A stretch of 64,000 nucleotides of DNA from Pyronema omphalodes. Its lineage: Eukaryota; Ascomycota; Pezizomycetes; Pezizales; Pyronemataceae. Made by a program: the position numbers and the translations under genes. This document shows positions 44,561-55,495 of this stretch, in pieces; positions within the stretch are counted from its first letter, which is position 1; every line of letters begins with the position of its first letter. Below the pieces are notes generated by a model that was not told the origin of the DNA, made no database searches, and saw only the letters and a program-made list of their open reading frames with translations. The DNA lies in assembly GCA_024516155.1 (NCBI GenBank), contig JAJJXM010000095.1, positions 62,001 to 126,000 on the forward strand, in the 5' to 3' direction.

Positions 44561-45714
44561 GAAAAAAACTCATACGTGTGAGGAATTAAAGTGATTTCAA
44601 TGGTTTCACTACTGTGGTGATAGTGTGATGTTGTATGGTTTTAATGGTTTTGAATGACGCTAAATGACTAAATGACTAAATGATTGTCTGACTACCTGCG
44701 TCCTTGGGATGGGATTATGGGAGGGGATTATGGGTTCTGTGGATGCGTATATATATATCGGTATATCCTGGTATCTATTCTGTAACCTTATCCTGTTACC
44801 TTACCGTTTTCTACAGAGCTGTCCGCCTTGCTATCCCCCATCCTGTCCGCCTTGCTATCCCCCATTGTATCCCCCATCGTATCCCCCATCATATCCCCCA
44901 TCATATTCCCCCATTGTATCTCCCATCATATCCACCATCCTAATCCCCATCGTATCGCCCATCCCCCGACCACAATCTATATACAAACTATATCCAGAGC
45001 ACTAAACACTGAGCAATTAGCACTAAGCACTCATCATAGACTCATGACCATGACCATGATTCATACCCACCTCACGCCCAGCTGATAGGCTTTGATACCC
45101 CCTCCTACCCTGCGTTATGCCATATCACTCCCAGCACCATCACCAATACCCGGTATCCCTACCTTCCTCCGGCCAATATCCTCCATCCCTTCCCGAGCCC
45201 TATGCGAGAAACCCAACCACCAAGCACCGCAAACAACGAACCCCATCAAAACCCAATCCTCCTACCAACCAAAAAACCCCCTTGGGGAATAAGCACTTCT
45301 CTAACTCTTTCCCAGATTCCAAAACCAAAACTAATCCACCAATTTGCCTCCACTCAGTGTCAGGCCACACATATATCTTATACAAATCAAGAAGAAAGAT
45401 TCATATAGCTGCTGCTTTACACTTGTGAAATTCCGGAAAAAAGATAAATAAACCCGGGGACACTGGTTTGGTGAATATAAAGCATTGAGAAGAGATTTTT
45501 TGGTGTTGTGTTGGAGAAGAAGGTTGGGAAGGTGGTTGGTTTTGGTGGTTTATTTCGTTATTGTGAAGTTTTTTTTTTTTTTTTTTTTTCTTGCTTTCTT
45601 TCTTTCTTTTTTTTTTTTTTTTTTCTTGCTTTCTTTCTTTTTTCTTTGAGTGGTGATAGTGTTTTCCCTTTTTCTCTTTTTCTGTTCTTTGTTTTTTTTT
45701 ATATCGCAATCAGG
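44561..45714. other. Intergenic with simple repeats
   Basis: CCTGTCCGCCTTGCTATCCC/CATCGTATCCCC repeats (44820-44960) and long T tracts with TTCTTGCTTTC units (45570-45650). No exon recognised. Confidence 0.5.
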
Positions 45715-45860
45715 TGGATATCAGGGGTAAAGGAGACCGGGGGGCCTCATATGGTGGTTAATATTACGAGGACGGGTATTGGGTATTTTGTTGTTTTTTC
45801 CTGTATGGGCTTTTTATGCCTCGGTCGGCGTATTATTCAATACATAAATAAAGAAATGTA
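45715..45860 (+). repeat. Dispersed repeat family R1, copy d
   Basis: GGGCCTCATATGG, a CGAGGACGGG block, TGTATGGGCTTTTTATGCCT, CGGTCGGCGTATTATTCAAT and an ATAAATAAAG tail. It shares the 3' end with copy b at 19405. Confidence 0.6.
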
Positions 45861-46671
45861 TCTCATATCCGGTATAATACAGCAAAACTCGCGCTGGTGA
45901 TCAATATACCACCAATAGATCCCAGCACCTGGAGTCGTGGTGTCCACGGTAGGGTAGAAGTGGGAGGGGGTAAGAAGTACGATGAGATATGTATATTCAT
46001 TCTTGGGGGTGTTACAGTTGACTTAGAAACCAAAAACCAAAAACCAAAAACCAAAAACTCCAAACTAACCAGAAAACCAACATAATCCCCATAATCCCCC
46101 CCCCCCCCCCCACAGCCAAACCAAAAATATGTATACGCATAGGAGTAAATTCCCCGGTGTATAATTCCCCAGCACAACCACGGTGGTAACACTGTGCTAT
46201 AACCCCGCCCGCAGTACAGGTCCAGGCAGGTTTCCAATACCGCCATCTATAGGCCGTGGCGGATAAAGAATATACAGACGGAATATTATGGAGATAGAAT
46301 GATAGATAGATATGTATGAAGGGTGGGATGTAGACAATATAGAAAACATATAGACAACATACATATAAACAGACCAGAGGAGAAGTAGTTACGAACATCC
46401 AATACCGGTGGATAAGATGGATAGGATGGAAGATAAGATATTGTGTTTTCCGTACAGATGGGGATGATGAAGGACACAGGTACCTGGATCAAAACAGGGG
46501 GGGGGGAGGGAGGGGGATAGAAGAAGGATCAGGCGCATGATAGTTGATTGCTGTAGGACAATATAGCGAATTATGGCAGCTGGGGGAAGGGGTTGAAAGT
46601 TCGTTGTATGTAGTAATACGATATCCTATTCTTAAACCATATAACAAATGAGAAAAGAGACTAACATCAAC
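45861..46671. other. Intergenic
   Basis: AACCAAAA repeats (46027-46058), a C homopolymer (46098-46112) and a G homopolymer (46497-46508). No exon recognised. Confidence 0.45.
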
Positions 46672-46759
46672 GGTCGTATGGTGTAGTGGTTATCACGTTT
46701 CCTTTACAGTCTCTGAACGCGTACGGAAAAGGCCGCAGGTTCAATCCCTGCTACGATCA
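46672..46759 (+). tRNA. tRNA-Val (anticodon TAC) with intron
   Basis: Acceptor arms GGTCGTA and TACGATC pair perfectly. The D arm contains GTAGTGGTTATCAC and the T arm GGTTCAATCC. The anticodon stem is TTTCC/GGAAA. The loop reads TTTACA, with anticodon TAC at 46705-46707, followed by a 15-base intron at 46709-46723 in the canonical place and then C38. The discriminator base is A. Confidence 0.93.
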
Positions 46760-47107
46760 CTTTTTTTGCTGTATGTTTTTTTTTATGGTTGATTCGGTAG
46801 TTGAATGCTTCGTTGGCGTGGTGAGCGTGTTGCTTACCGTTCCGATACCTGGGAGGAAAGGCGGAGGAGAGGTGAACTTGATGCAGGAGGAGGGGGAGGG
46901 GGGATCGGCCGTAATCTTTCAGCAATATCTTTATTAGTAATCGTATCCTTGTTCTTACAGAAGTCACGATGACAGCATGGACTCAAAGTATCAAGATCTC
47001 AACACATATTGAACGTGTTACCAGACACACATACTACTCAAAACAACCCCAGACTTTAACAGAATGATTTTACAACTGATTTTTTTTTTTTGATTCCGAC
47101 TGTCTAC
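46760..47107. other. Intergenic
   Basis: Begins with the T run expected of a Pol III terminator for the tRNA (46761-46767), then sequence without recognised features; 3' flank of the CCCH-SMR gene. Confidence 0.5.
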
Positions 47108-49242
47108 CTATTTCTTCTTCCCGACCTTTGTCTGCTGATCCTTTTTGCCAGTACTCAAAGCACCAGTACTTCCACCACTTGCACTTCTCGATATTCTAGT
47201 ACGAATCTCCACACTCTCGGAAGCGTCGATTGTATGATCATATGAGGTTGGATCAATTCCCAAGATACCACCGTTGCCGCGATCACCTGAAGCGGAAAAC
47301 TCGCGGTAGGCATATTTCCAGTCGTCTAGGAAGCTGCGGACCGCGCGGGATAGCTTGTCTTTTCCACCTTTTGAGTGATGTGCGGTACCGACGATTACGT
47401 AGAGGGGTTGAGGGTTAGATTTGCGCTCCACAAGGATTTCTTCTAGGCGGTTGATGGCTTCATCTGGAAGAAGACCTGGTGGAGTTTGTTAGTTCGGTTA
47501 CCACCGCTGGATGGGAATAATACATACCGTGAAGGTCAACAAAAATTTCAGTCTCCGAGTCTACGTTTTTGTTTCTTTCTTCATAAATAGCGATTGAGGC
47601 CTCCTTATGAGCCTTCACCATCGCAGTGTTTTCATTATTCGCTTTTCTGGAGAATTCCTTTGCAGTTTTGGCATCGTTTCTTTGCCACGCCTGACTGGCA
47701 GACTGGAGATACTTTGCGCGTAGCATTCCATGATTCAAAGCATCCTTGCGATGTTTCAGGTAAAGGCGGTTAAGCGCACTGCCAGTTTCCAGCCATGGGA
47801 TTTGTTGTGGAGCGGGAATATGCGCAGCAGAAGCTTTTGCACCTCTCTTGGCGCTCGGGGATGTAACTCCTGTCCAACGGGCACTTGGACTGGGCGAGCC
47901 CATGCGAACAACTTCTGCAAGAGACGAAGGTCCTACGGGAATCTCGTTCTTGCGTCGGTCACGCTTCTTGGAATTCTTAACGCTTCCGAGAGACGGGAAG
48001 GCTTCGGAATCATCAACTGCCGGTACCATAGAGTGGTTTTGCTCACGGTCCCGACTGTGCTGTTGTCGGGAACTGGGACGTGACGGAGTAAACTTGAAGC
48101 CCGGGGGAGGCCCGAGTGATCCGTTGGAACTCGACCAGTGATCATTGGATGTGAGCGACGGGAATGAGGAGGCATCTTGAAATTGGAGATGAGGCGGTGG
48201 TGTGGATGTACGACTGCCATGATCGGAACCTAGCGTCATCTTGGACACAGACATTGTAGGGTCGTGCGAAAAGATACACGTGTCCCCAGCGAGGCAAGAT
48301 CCCATGAGCCAGTACTTGCAAATTGTGGTACCCAGATCGTGAGAGAACCTGCAGTCTGCCCTCAAGCATTGCCCGGTTGATAAGAAAAATCGACAAACGA
48401 CACCATTTCTAGGAGTAATGGGACGCGACTTTTCTGGTGATGGCGAGATAGACTTTCCGATTATCGTAGCGTGTTCGGAGGGTGCGTTCAAGCGGTTCGT
48501 GTTACCTGAAAGCTGCATTTGTTGTTCCATGAGCATTGCTAAGGTAGCGCTGAGGTCGTAAGAACACATTTCCAGGGCATGCTCAATCTGTTCATCACTA
48601 CGACCCTCGCCGAGAACCGATCGAAGCATATCATGTGGGGACATATTCTGGGTCGGTGCACCGTAGAACGAGCTCTCATCGTCGATGATCCACTGGATGG
48701 TGTCGGTTCCAAGATCATCGTAAGCTGCGGAAGGCGCACTGGTGACGTCTGCGTGGTGGATCACGGGCTCGTAGTTGTTGAGAGTTGGTGAGTGGGGAAT
48801 TAGTGGAGATGAGTAGGCCAACCTTGGGCTGGGGCGGGGTGACGGAAACGGAGAGCCCCTCAGAGACGGAGGAAACGCATTGGCCAAAGGAGGGGTACCA
48901 CTTTGCGATGGAGACGGCGTCCCGACGCGGGCGAATTGCCAGGGAGCAGGAGACGATCGACGGATGATGGTATGATTATGGCGAACGGGCGGCGATGAGG
49001 CGGGCGAGCCTTTCGATCGATGGCGCCAGAGGACGTCTATAACTTCGTTCTCCAAACTGCTTCCTTCGAGTTGTGTCTTGCTAGAGATAAGTTCGGAGAT
49101 TCGCTCTGTCTGATCCTCTTCGAGGATGCTGTCGTCTAACAGCGACCACGGAAGGTTAGCCGTGATTCCTAGGCCGCAAGGAACTCACCGGCCCACCTTG
49201 AAGTATGGCCAGGCATTCCCCGAAGAGCTCGTCAGAAATCAT
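47108..49242 (-). CDS. CCCH zinc finger, CUE-like and SMR domain protein (3 exons, 673 aa)
   Basis: Predicted RNA-binding, ribosome-quality-control type protein. Exons, in coding order, are 49197-49242, 47528-49135 and 47108-47475. The first intron (61 bp) uses GTGGGC and GTTAG with a GGCTAAC branch; the nearby GTGAGT gives a frame with a stop. The second intron (52 bp) uses GTATGT and ACCAG. Domains: N-terminal helices (ECLAILQ-DDSILEEDQTERI, ENEVIDVLWRHR), a Ser/Pro-rich linker, a CUE/UBA-like helix set (about 182-222, DMLRSVLGEGRSDEQIEHAL), and two C3H1 fingers (about 263-281, CRFFLSTGQC-x4-C-x3-H, and 288-306, CKYWLMGSC-x5-C-x3-H). A helical DUF1771-type region (about 455-530) leads to a C-terminal SMR domain (about 535-620) with DLHG and VGTAHHSKGG. 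CUE plus SMR recalls yeast Cue2, the no-go-decay endonuclease; the C3H1 fingers are an addition. The tail is Lys-rich. Confidence 0.9.
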
Positions 49243-50688
49243 GGTTTCGCGCGTAAATTCAAGGTTGGCCGTGGGGCGTTGGTAGAGCTCGCGGGGGCGC
49301 GTTGAATACGGATTGACGATCGGCTAAGCAGGAGCGAGGGATAGCTGTTCGGCAAGATGAAGGTGTTCTTTAAGGTGAACAAAGTGGTTAGGGTGAATTT
49401 GAAGCGAACAGTGGGGGGGCAGGAGCGTCGAGCTGTCTATCTATTGGCTGGAACGTGAGCAAGCAAAAGCGCGAAGATAACAGGAAGAAGTGTTCGCGAA
49501 ATGAAGAAACTTCAAGAAAGAACGGTGATGGCCAGGAGGTCAGTTATCGTGCTCAGGATGGGGGAGCGATTACGAGCACAGCTGGAGCCTGAAGGTGTGG
49601 TGGAGCTGAGGGGGATTAGTGGGCTAGTCGCCGGTTGGTATGCACTAAGCAAGTCTAACCTGATTTGCGCGATGAAGCCTCCTGCAGGGAGGGGGTGTTA
49701 GCTGGATTCGGTTAATCAGATGCAGAACTGAATTTAGATTTGGAGATCTGGCTGAGCCGCTGTGAAGAGTTTGGATATTTTGGAGAGAAAGATAGAGCGT
49801 CTGTTTCATATTTCACGTTCGTGGGCCTCGACGCTGGCTGACAACATTAGGCACAACATCTCACATAATCCGGATAACGGAAATGCCAAAAGTCTCTGAA
49901 AGAAAGGGAATGAATTAAATTGCTAATGGTTAGCTGGCCCCAACACGACACGAATCACACGGATTTCTATTGTAACATGAAACCAAACTGAACCCGGTGG
50001 AATACGTGGCAATTCACTCAACACCAGCCGCCATGCGGCTGAGGCGTCTAATGATACCAAAAGCGTCGATTAATTAACCAACACTACCGAAATGTTACAC
50101 GCGAGTGCCAAGGTAATTATGAAGATCACACATCCGTTTACTGGCATCCTTGTTTTGAATTGTCGTCGCTTCTCCAAATGTAGAAGCCAAACTTGCATAT
50201 CTCGCCGTGGAAGTAATGGAATGGCGGGAGCTACCAATTTCGCCAGGTTAACCCATGTGTACTGTGTCCCAAGGCAGTGGAAGACACGGGAGCGCTTAAA
50301 TCATAGCGTTCATTCAAGGAATCCTGTTGGACAATTTCCATCCGTCAAGTTTTCCCAGGTAACGTCAGAACTTCACCTGACGCTGATCGTTGTAAGTCAT
50401 GAAATCTGGGACAGGTACTCTCTACATCCTCATTAAGTGAGCGTCGAAAAGTAACTCGAAGTGTTGCTGATTGAGTATCACATTCTGCGCTTGGAAAAAC
50501 ATCGAACTATCATCTCTCAAAATACTTTGAAATTGCTTTTCCTCTATGTAGTCTATTAGTATTACTCATACAAATTTTAACCTACCCCAGATTTCTTTTG
50601 CGGTATCAAATTCCCAGAACTCCTGTTCAGAATGCCCAACCCTGTCTATTTTACTGTCCATATTCCCATTGACCCAGAATAACCAGAA
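49243..50688. other. Intergenic
   Basis: About 1.4 kb from the start of the CCCH-SMR gene to the 3' end of the transporter gene. No exon or repeat recognised. Complexity is ordinary, unlike most spacers in this window. Confidence 0.45.
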
Positions 50689-51871
50689 TCAAACCTCGTC
50701 TTCATTCTCCCTCACCGGACGAACCTTCTTAACCTCCTTCTGTACAACTTCGTCCTTCTTACAAACCTGTACCGTGACTACGCTGACCAAAATAATAGCC
50801 ATGCCAATTACACTCATGCCACTGGGCAAATCCCCCCAAACCACCAATTCCCAAAACAACGCAAAGATGAGCTGGGTATAAATAATCTGACATCCACGTC
50901 CTCCCTTTTCCTGCTGCAATCCCTTCGTGAGGGCCCACTGCATAACCCACCCACCTCCTCCAAGAACTGCCGCCAACGTCCACTCGACAGGACTCTGCGG
51001 CAACTCAATTCCCGGCAAAGATGGAATTGCAAGCAAGCAAGTTATCGATGCAATCGCTCCAACTCCAGAGAAGTAGGTAACTGGGATTAAAGCCGGAGTT
51101 CGCTTTCCAATCCATCGGAGACAAGTCATAGCCGTAGCGGAACCACAAACGCCGACAAGAGCGATAGCCACGGCTATCATACGTTTCGAGTCAGTGGGAC
51201 CTGGATTATCGCCGCCCCCGAACAAGAATGGAGGTTGTGCGATCAGTAAAACACCGCCGAAACTGACGACTGCGCCGGCCATTTCGATTCTTGTGAATGG
51301 CTCCTTCAAGGGGAGAACAGCGCAACCGATACCGACGAGAGTAGGGGTTAGGAAGGAGATCACGGTGGCGTCAGGAAGTGGGAGGCCGGTGAGCGCATCT
51401 GGGCATTGGGTAAGCTTGCTGTTGGGTTGAGATTGGGTTTGGGATATAGAATAAACGGGAATACCTACAGTAAAAACCTAGAACCCCAATGAAGCCTCCG
51501 ATTCCTCGGACTTGGAGCAATGGCTGAAGTTTCCGCTCCCCAAGCGGAAAGTGTGGGACTTTCTTGTAGTAACCCCAGGCTAGACATCCGGCGAACGCGA
51601 GTGTCATCCGCCAGCAGATGAGAGTTAAGGGGTGTAAACGACGGCCTTCAGGGAGGGAGGTTTCGAGAACTCGGGCAATCAGCGCATTTAGACTGCCGAT
51701 GAATTCAGCAAGGAGCATCCATAATACGCCAGAGTAGGAGCTCAATCGCTGTCGAATGCTGGGTCGTATTTTGATAGGAGGTGCAATATCATCGTCATTG
51801 TTGGTGCCATATTTGTTTGGTAATCGATTCGGAGGTAAAAGCGGTTGTTTTGCGTGATCTGGAGGCTCCAT
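50689..51871 (-). CDS. EamA/DMT family membrane transporter (2 exons, 370 aa)
   Basis: Drug/metabolite-transporter superfamily protein with two EamA repeats. Exons, in coding order, are 51469-51871 and 50689-51398. The 70-bp intron has donor GTAGGT and acceptor CCCAG; its phase joins GFYY to ALTGLPLPDATVISFLTPT. A polar N-terminus (1-50) precedes about ten hydrophobic helices. The first repeat has AEFIGSLNALIARVLE, LICWRMTLAFAGCL and the family loop GGFIGVLGFYYAL, then LPLKEPFTRIEMAGAVVSF. The second has VGVCGSATAMTCLRWIGK and IIYTQLIFALFWELVVWGD. A short charged tail ends the protein. Such fungal proteins sit in the plasma or internal membranes; the substrate cannot be read from sequence. 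Start is the first ATG in frame. Confidence 0.92.
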
Positions 51872-54814
51872 ATTTTAAAATTTTTTGAATAAGATGGAGG
51901 ATAAGAAATGGAAAGTACCTGGAGAGACAGACCGGATCTCGCACGAGAACAGCCAGCCGGCTCACTCTTAACGGCTGAGGGGTTCAACCGAGCTCCGGAG
52001 AGCAGACAATTGATACCCTTCCTGGGAAACCGTACCTTGTCCCATGTATCTGAGCGTGACGTAGGATCGGCCATCTCTTTACGCGATAGCTGCCGTCGTT
52101 TTTTTTTGGCTCAGGCACCAAAAGCTTGGTAACCATCCGGGTGTTGCGGGCCGATTTATTTCGAAGGCTGGCGCGCACCATTGCGACCATGATAAGAGCA
52201 ATGGGCATTGGTTTCGGTTCTAGGTTTCTGAATTCATCACGTTTTGGTCCCAGCGTATCTGAGCTGTTATCTAGCGGAATCATATGAGCATGTCATGTTT
52301 TGTGCCTTTCACCTCCTTATCTGATCCACGTGTTGTAACTTGTCCTAAAGCAGATCTTCATAGCCGCAAACTACACCGTCTTCGGGGATCCGCATTGAGT
52401 GCAGTCCGTTCTTGCGACATCGCCCAGTACTTAGGGCTTGGGGCTTGCCGTGGGCTTCGGCTGTGTTACGTTGCTGACGTTTCTTGTCAGTTGAACTAAC
52501 CTTTGAAGACAATTCGAACACCATCCACCAAAGTTACCCCAGGATTCCGGCTTTCGTTGCGGTATGGGGTAATGATGCCACTACTGCTTAGTGTACTTGC
52601 CACAACGTTGTTGACATTTATACCTCGATTTTCCACATGTAGTCGTTTGTAACTCACTGTAATTTTCTCGGCATCGTTTACTTTACTATGAATTATGATC
52701 TGCATCAACACTACCATTATAGTTCATTTAATACTAAGAAACTCAATGACGCCATAAAATGATTCGTAGGCCATACAAATGGTCATTGAAGCAATGTATA
52801 CTCGTTTACAACTCTATGACATTTACTCGGCGACACTGGCTTGACAACACAATACGGCATGCGCACCACTTCCATCCAAGTCTAGAATACTACATATCTG
52901 AACCACACCGCATGATGATTCGCAAGACTCTCGGAATGGTAGTTTAAGATGACGCAATATTTCATTTTATTTCTGACATTTTCTATCCTACCGTTTGAGG
53001 TGCGCCGAAAATAATAGCGCTGTAGGGTATTGTACTTTAATACAAATACGTCAATACCGCAGAGCACCTGATCTATTGGAGACCAACAACACCACGTTCG
53101 AGTTTATCAAAGGTTATTGTAATATCCACAAGAAACATGCGAGATAAAAGAGGTTAACAAGAATCTTGTCAGTATGAACTGTAAAACACTTGATAATATA
53201 CTGATGAGAGTCAGATTTCGTTGGGTATGTATATACATGGCGCCCCAGTTCAATTCCGCAAGGATTTTTGATACATGCTGGGATTATGGTTCTGCTTACA
53301 GGCCCATAGGAGAATACGCACGGCAAGGAGGACCAAGGCAATGGAGCTGAGTATAACACAGTAACGAATCCCTCTTGAAAACATAGCTACGTACATCAAC
53401 TATGAACTCCTGAATATTCTGCTCAATGACTTTGCGGTCCAGAAAACATAATGTCAATACTGTTATCGTAGAGAATGGACCGACACAAAACCAGCAGTCT
53501 TGTTATCCAAAACCTTACCTCAACATGACATGGCATGGGGAATGTTTCACCCTGCAAAGCATGTTTCATTATGAAATATGGGATGTCAATACCCTAATTG
53601 CAAATGTCAATAAAACTTTCAAACGATACCGCTGGTTATCATTCATCGTAACTTAAGATCCCAATTCAAATACATGACATTGTGATGGACATCTGACCCT
53701 CCTTCGCCCAGTCATTTCCGAAATCACGTTGAACTGCGTGAACGGGGGTCGTATTATATGACATGTCTATCGCAATCAATCATAATTCCGGGAACAGTGA
53801 AACGGAACAATACTGTCCAGTGACTGGAGAATATGCACTTCTTTCGAGAATTGCTTGAGACATTTCTATTCGAACTCTGGACTGCGGCCTTCGGTACAAG
53901 ACGGCCATGCTCCAGCAGGCAAGTCTCCTTAGTCATTGTTTGCCAATATCAGTGGTTCCAGCCTACAGTTCGACGTTCTTCGTATTATTGATCCCGACTC
54001 CAGGAAGATAATCTTTGTCGAGGTGACACAGAAGTCATTTGTGGCGGTTGTAGCTTTCGCATTCCGTGGAATCAAAATCGATGGTGCGGTGGATATGATG
54101 TGTTTCTGGGTATATGAGAACAATGTGAAGGCTGGGCTAGAACATCATAAACCCCAACAGTTTCGTAACTGTCTTTCCTGTGGCCATGCAACTCAGATTA
54201 TCTCAATCACCTTTGATTTCCCGGTCTGGACACCATGTACCAAGCCTTTCACCGGGACTGGGCCGTATATGAGACATCAAAAGTAGAAAATGCAGGGGAA
54301 TTGTACTCGAATTCAACTCGAGGCATCCTGGTCATCACAAACATCACGAAACTGAGAATCCTGGCGAGTCATAAAGCGTGACTCTTGATGTGATACCTTC
54401 AGCGCCAATCATGCTGGAACCAGAAACTTTGCCAAGACTAAGTCCTCGCAGAGCCTGCACGAATGTAATGAGCAGCATTGATGTTTGCATTCTTCGTTGT
54501 TGTCTGGACGTCGACGGACTACGTTGGGGTCTTGGTGTATGAATTGGGTGTCCGGGAAGGATGGGAAAAGGAGTGGAACGAGGCAGTATATGGGAGGAGA
54601 AAAGAGTGGGAGGAGAAATTGACTGATGCAGCGCAGGAAAGACGGAAAACTAGCTATTACGGACAGTTCAACATATGCGGGGGGTGGGGAAGTTGCGGAG
54701 AAAGCCGGAACGGCAGTACTTTGAGTGGTGTGGGACAACTACGTAAACGTCGTCGGTCGAGTGATATCAGGTGATGATAAAAAGGACCAGAGATGGGGTT
54801 TGTTCATATCTTTG
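51872..54814. other. Intergenic, no gene recognised
   Basis: 2.9 kb of ordinary-complexity sequence. A 116-codon open frame at 53936-54286 (plus) and smaller ones lack recognisable domains or exon structure, and I do not call them. The region could hold a decayed gene. Confidence 0.4.
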
Positions 54815-54829
54815 TTGATTTAATATTTG

Positions 54830-54900
54830 TTTGTTTGTTTGTTTCTTTGTTTATTTGTTTTGTCATTACTTGTCTGCGAAACTTGAGGTTCTGACAAGAG
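54830..54900 (-). repeat. Fragment of the R2 3' end, copy e
   Basis: On the minus strand it reads TTGTCAGAACCTCAAGTTTC, then GCAGACAAGTAATGAC and an AAACAAATAAACAAAG tail. It resembles the R2 end but is diverged. Confidence 0.45.
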
Positions 54901-55349
54901 ATAGTGGCGAAGGTCACGAGTGTAGAATGAGAGAGATGAGCGTAGAGGTAGAGCGAAGATATATTGACGAGCGTAGAGAGCAATAACAAGCAAAGAACAA
55001 GCGAGGACATATACCTAGTGGAGCTCCACGCCCACCTGGGCACTTGGGCCTTAGGCGGACTTCAACACACCCCCTTGTCTAAGGATAGGTGCTGAGCATA
55101 TAAGCATAATAATACAAACCACCCAACAGAAAGAAAAGAAAGGCAGAGAAATTGATCCCAATACCCATGAAGAAAAGAAACAAATGATGAAACCCAATTG
55201 AACCATGAGACCCAAGGGAGAAACAAGTAGCACAATATCCAGTACCATAATCAGCGATCAATGACCATATCTCATAAAATATTCAATCCACATGACATAA
55301 CAACATCGGTCAACCCTTACTCATCAATCATCACTAATTCCCCAGTGTC

Positions 55350-55440
55350 TCCGTTTGTTCTTTTGTTTCTTCTCTCATTACTCGTTCGCAACCCGAAGGT
55401 TATGACAAGGGACAGATAAATACAAAAGTGAAGAAAAAAG
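55350..55440 (-). repeat. Fragment of the R2 3' end, copy f
   Basis: On the minus strand: CCTTGTCATAACCTTCGGGT, then TGCGAACGAGTAATGAGAG. The hairpin here is AACC-TTCG-GGTT (55390-55401), a UUCG-type loop in RNA. Confidence 0.5.
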
Positions 55441-55495
55441 AGAAATAGAAGCAAAAACGCAGTCTCCACCTCTACCATCCTCCTCCTCTTGATCA

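Noticed and set aside
53936..54286. 116-codon open frame in the 52-55 kb spacer
   Set aside because: Ordinary composition, but no recognisable domain, neighbouring exon or promoter; too weak to call without homologues or RNA.
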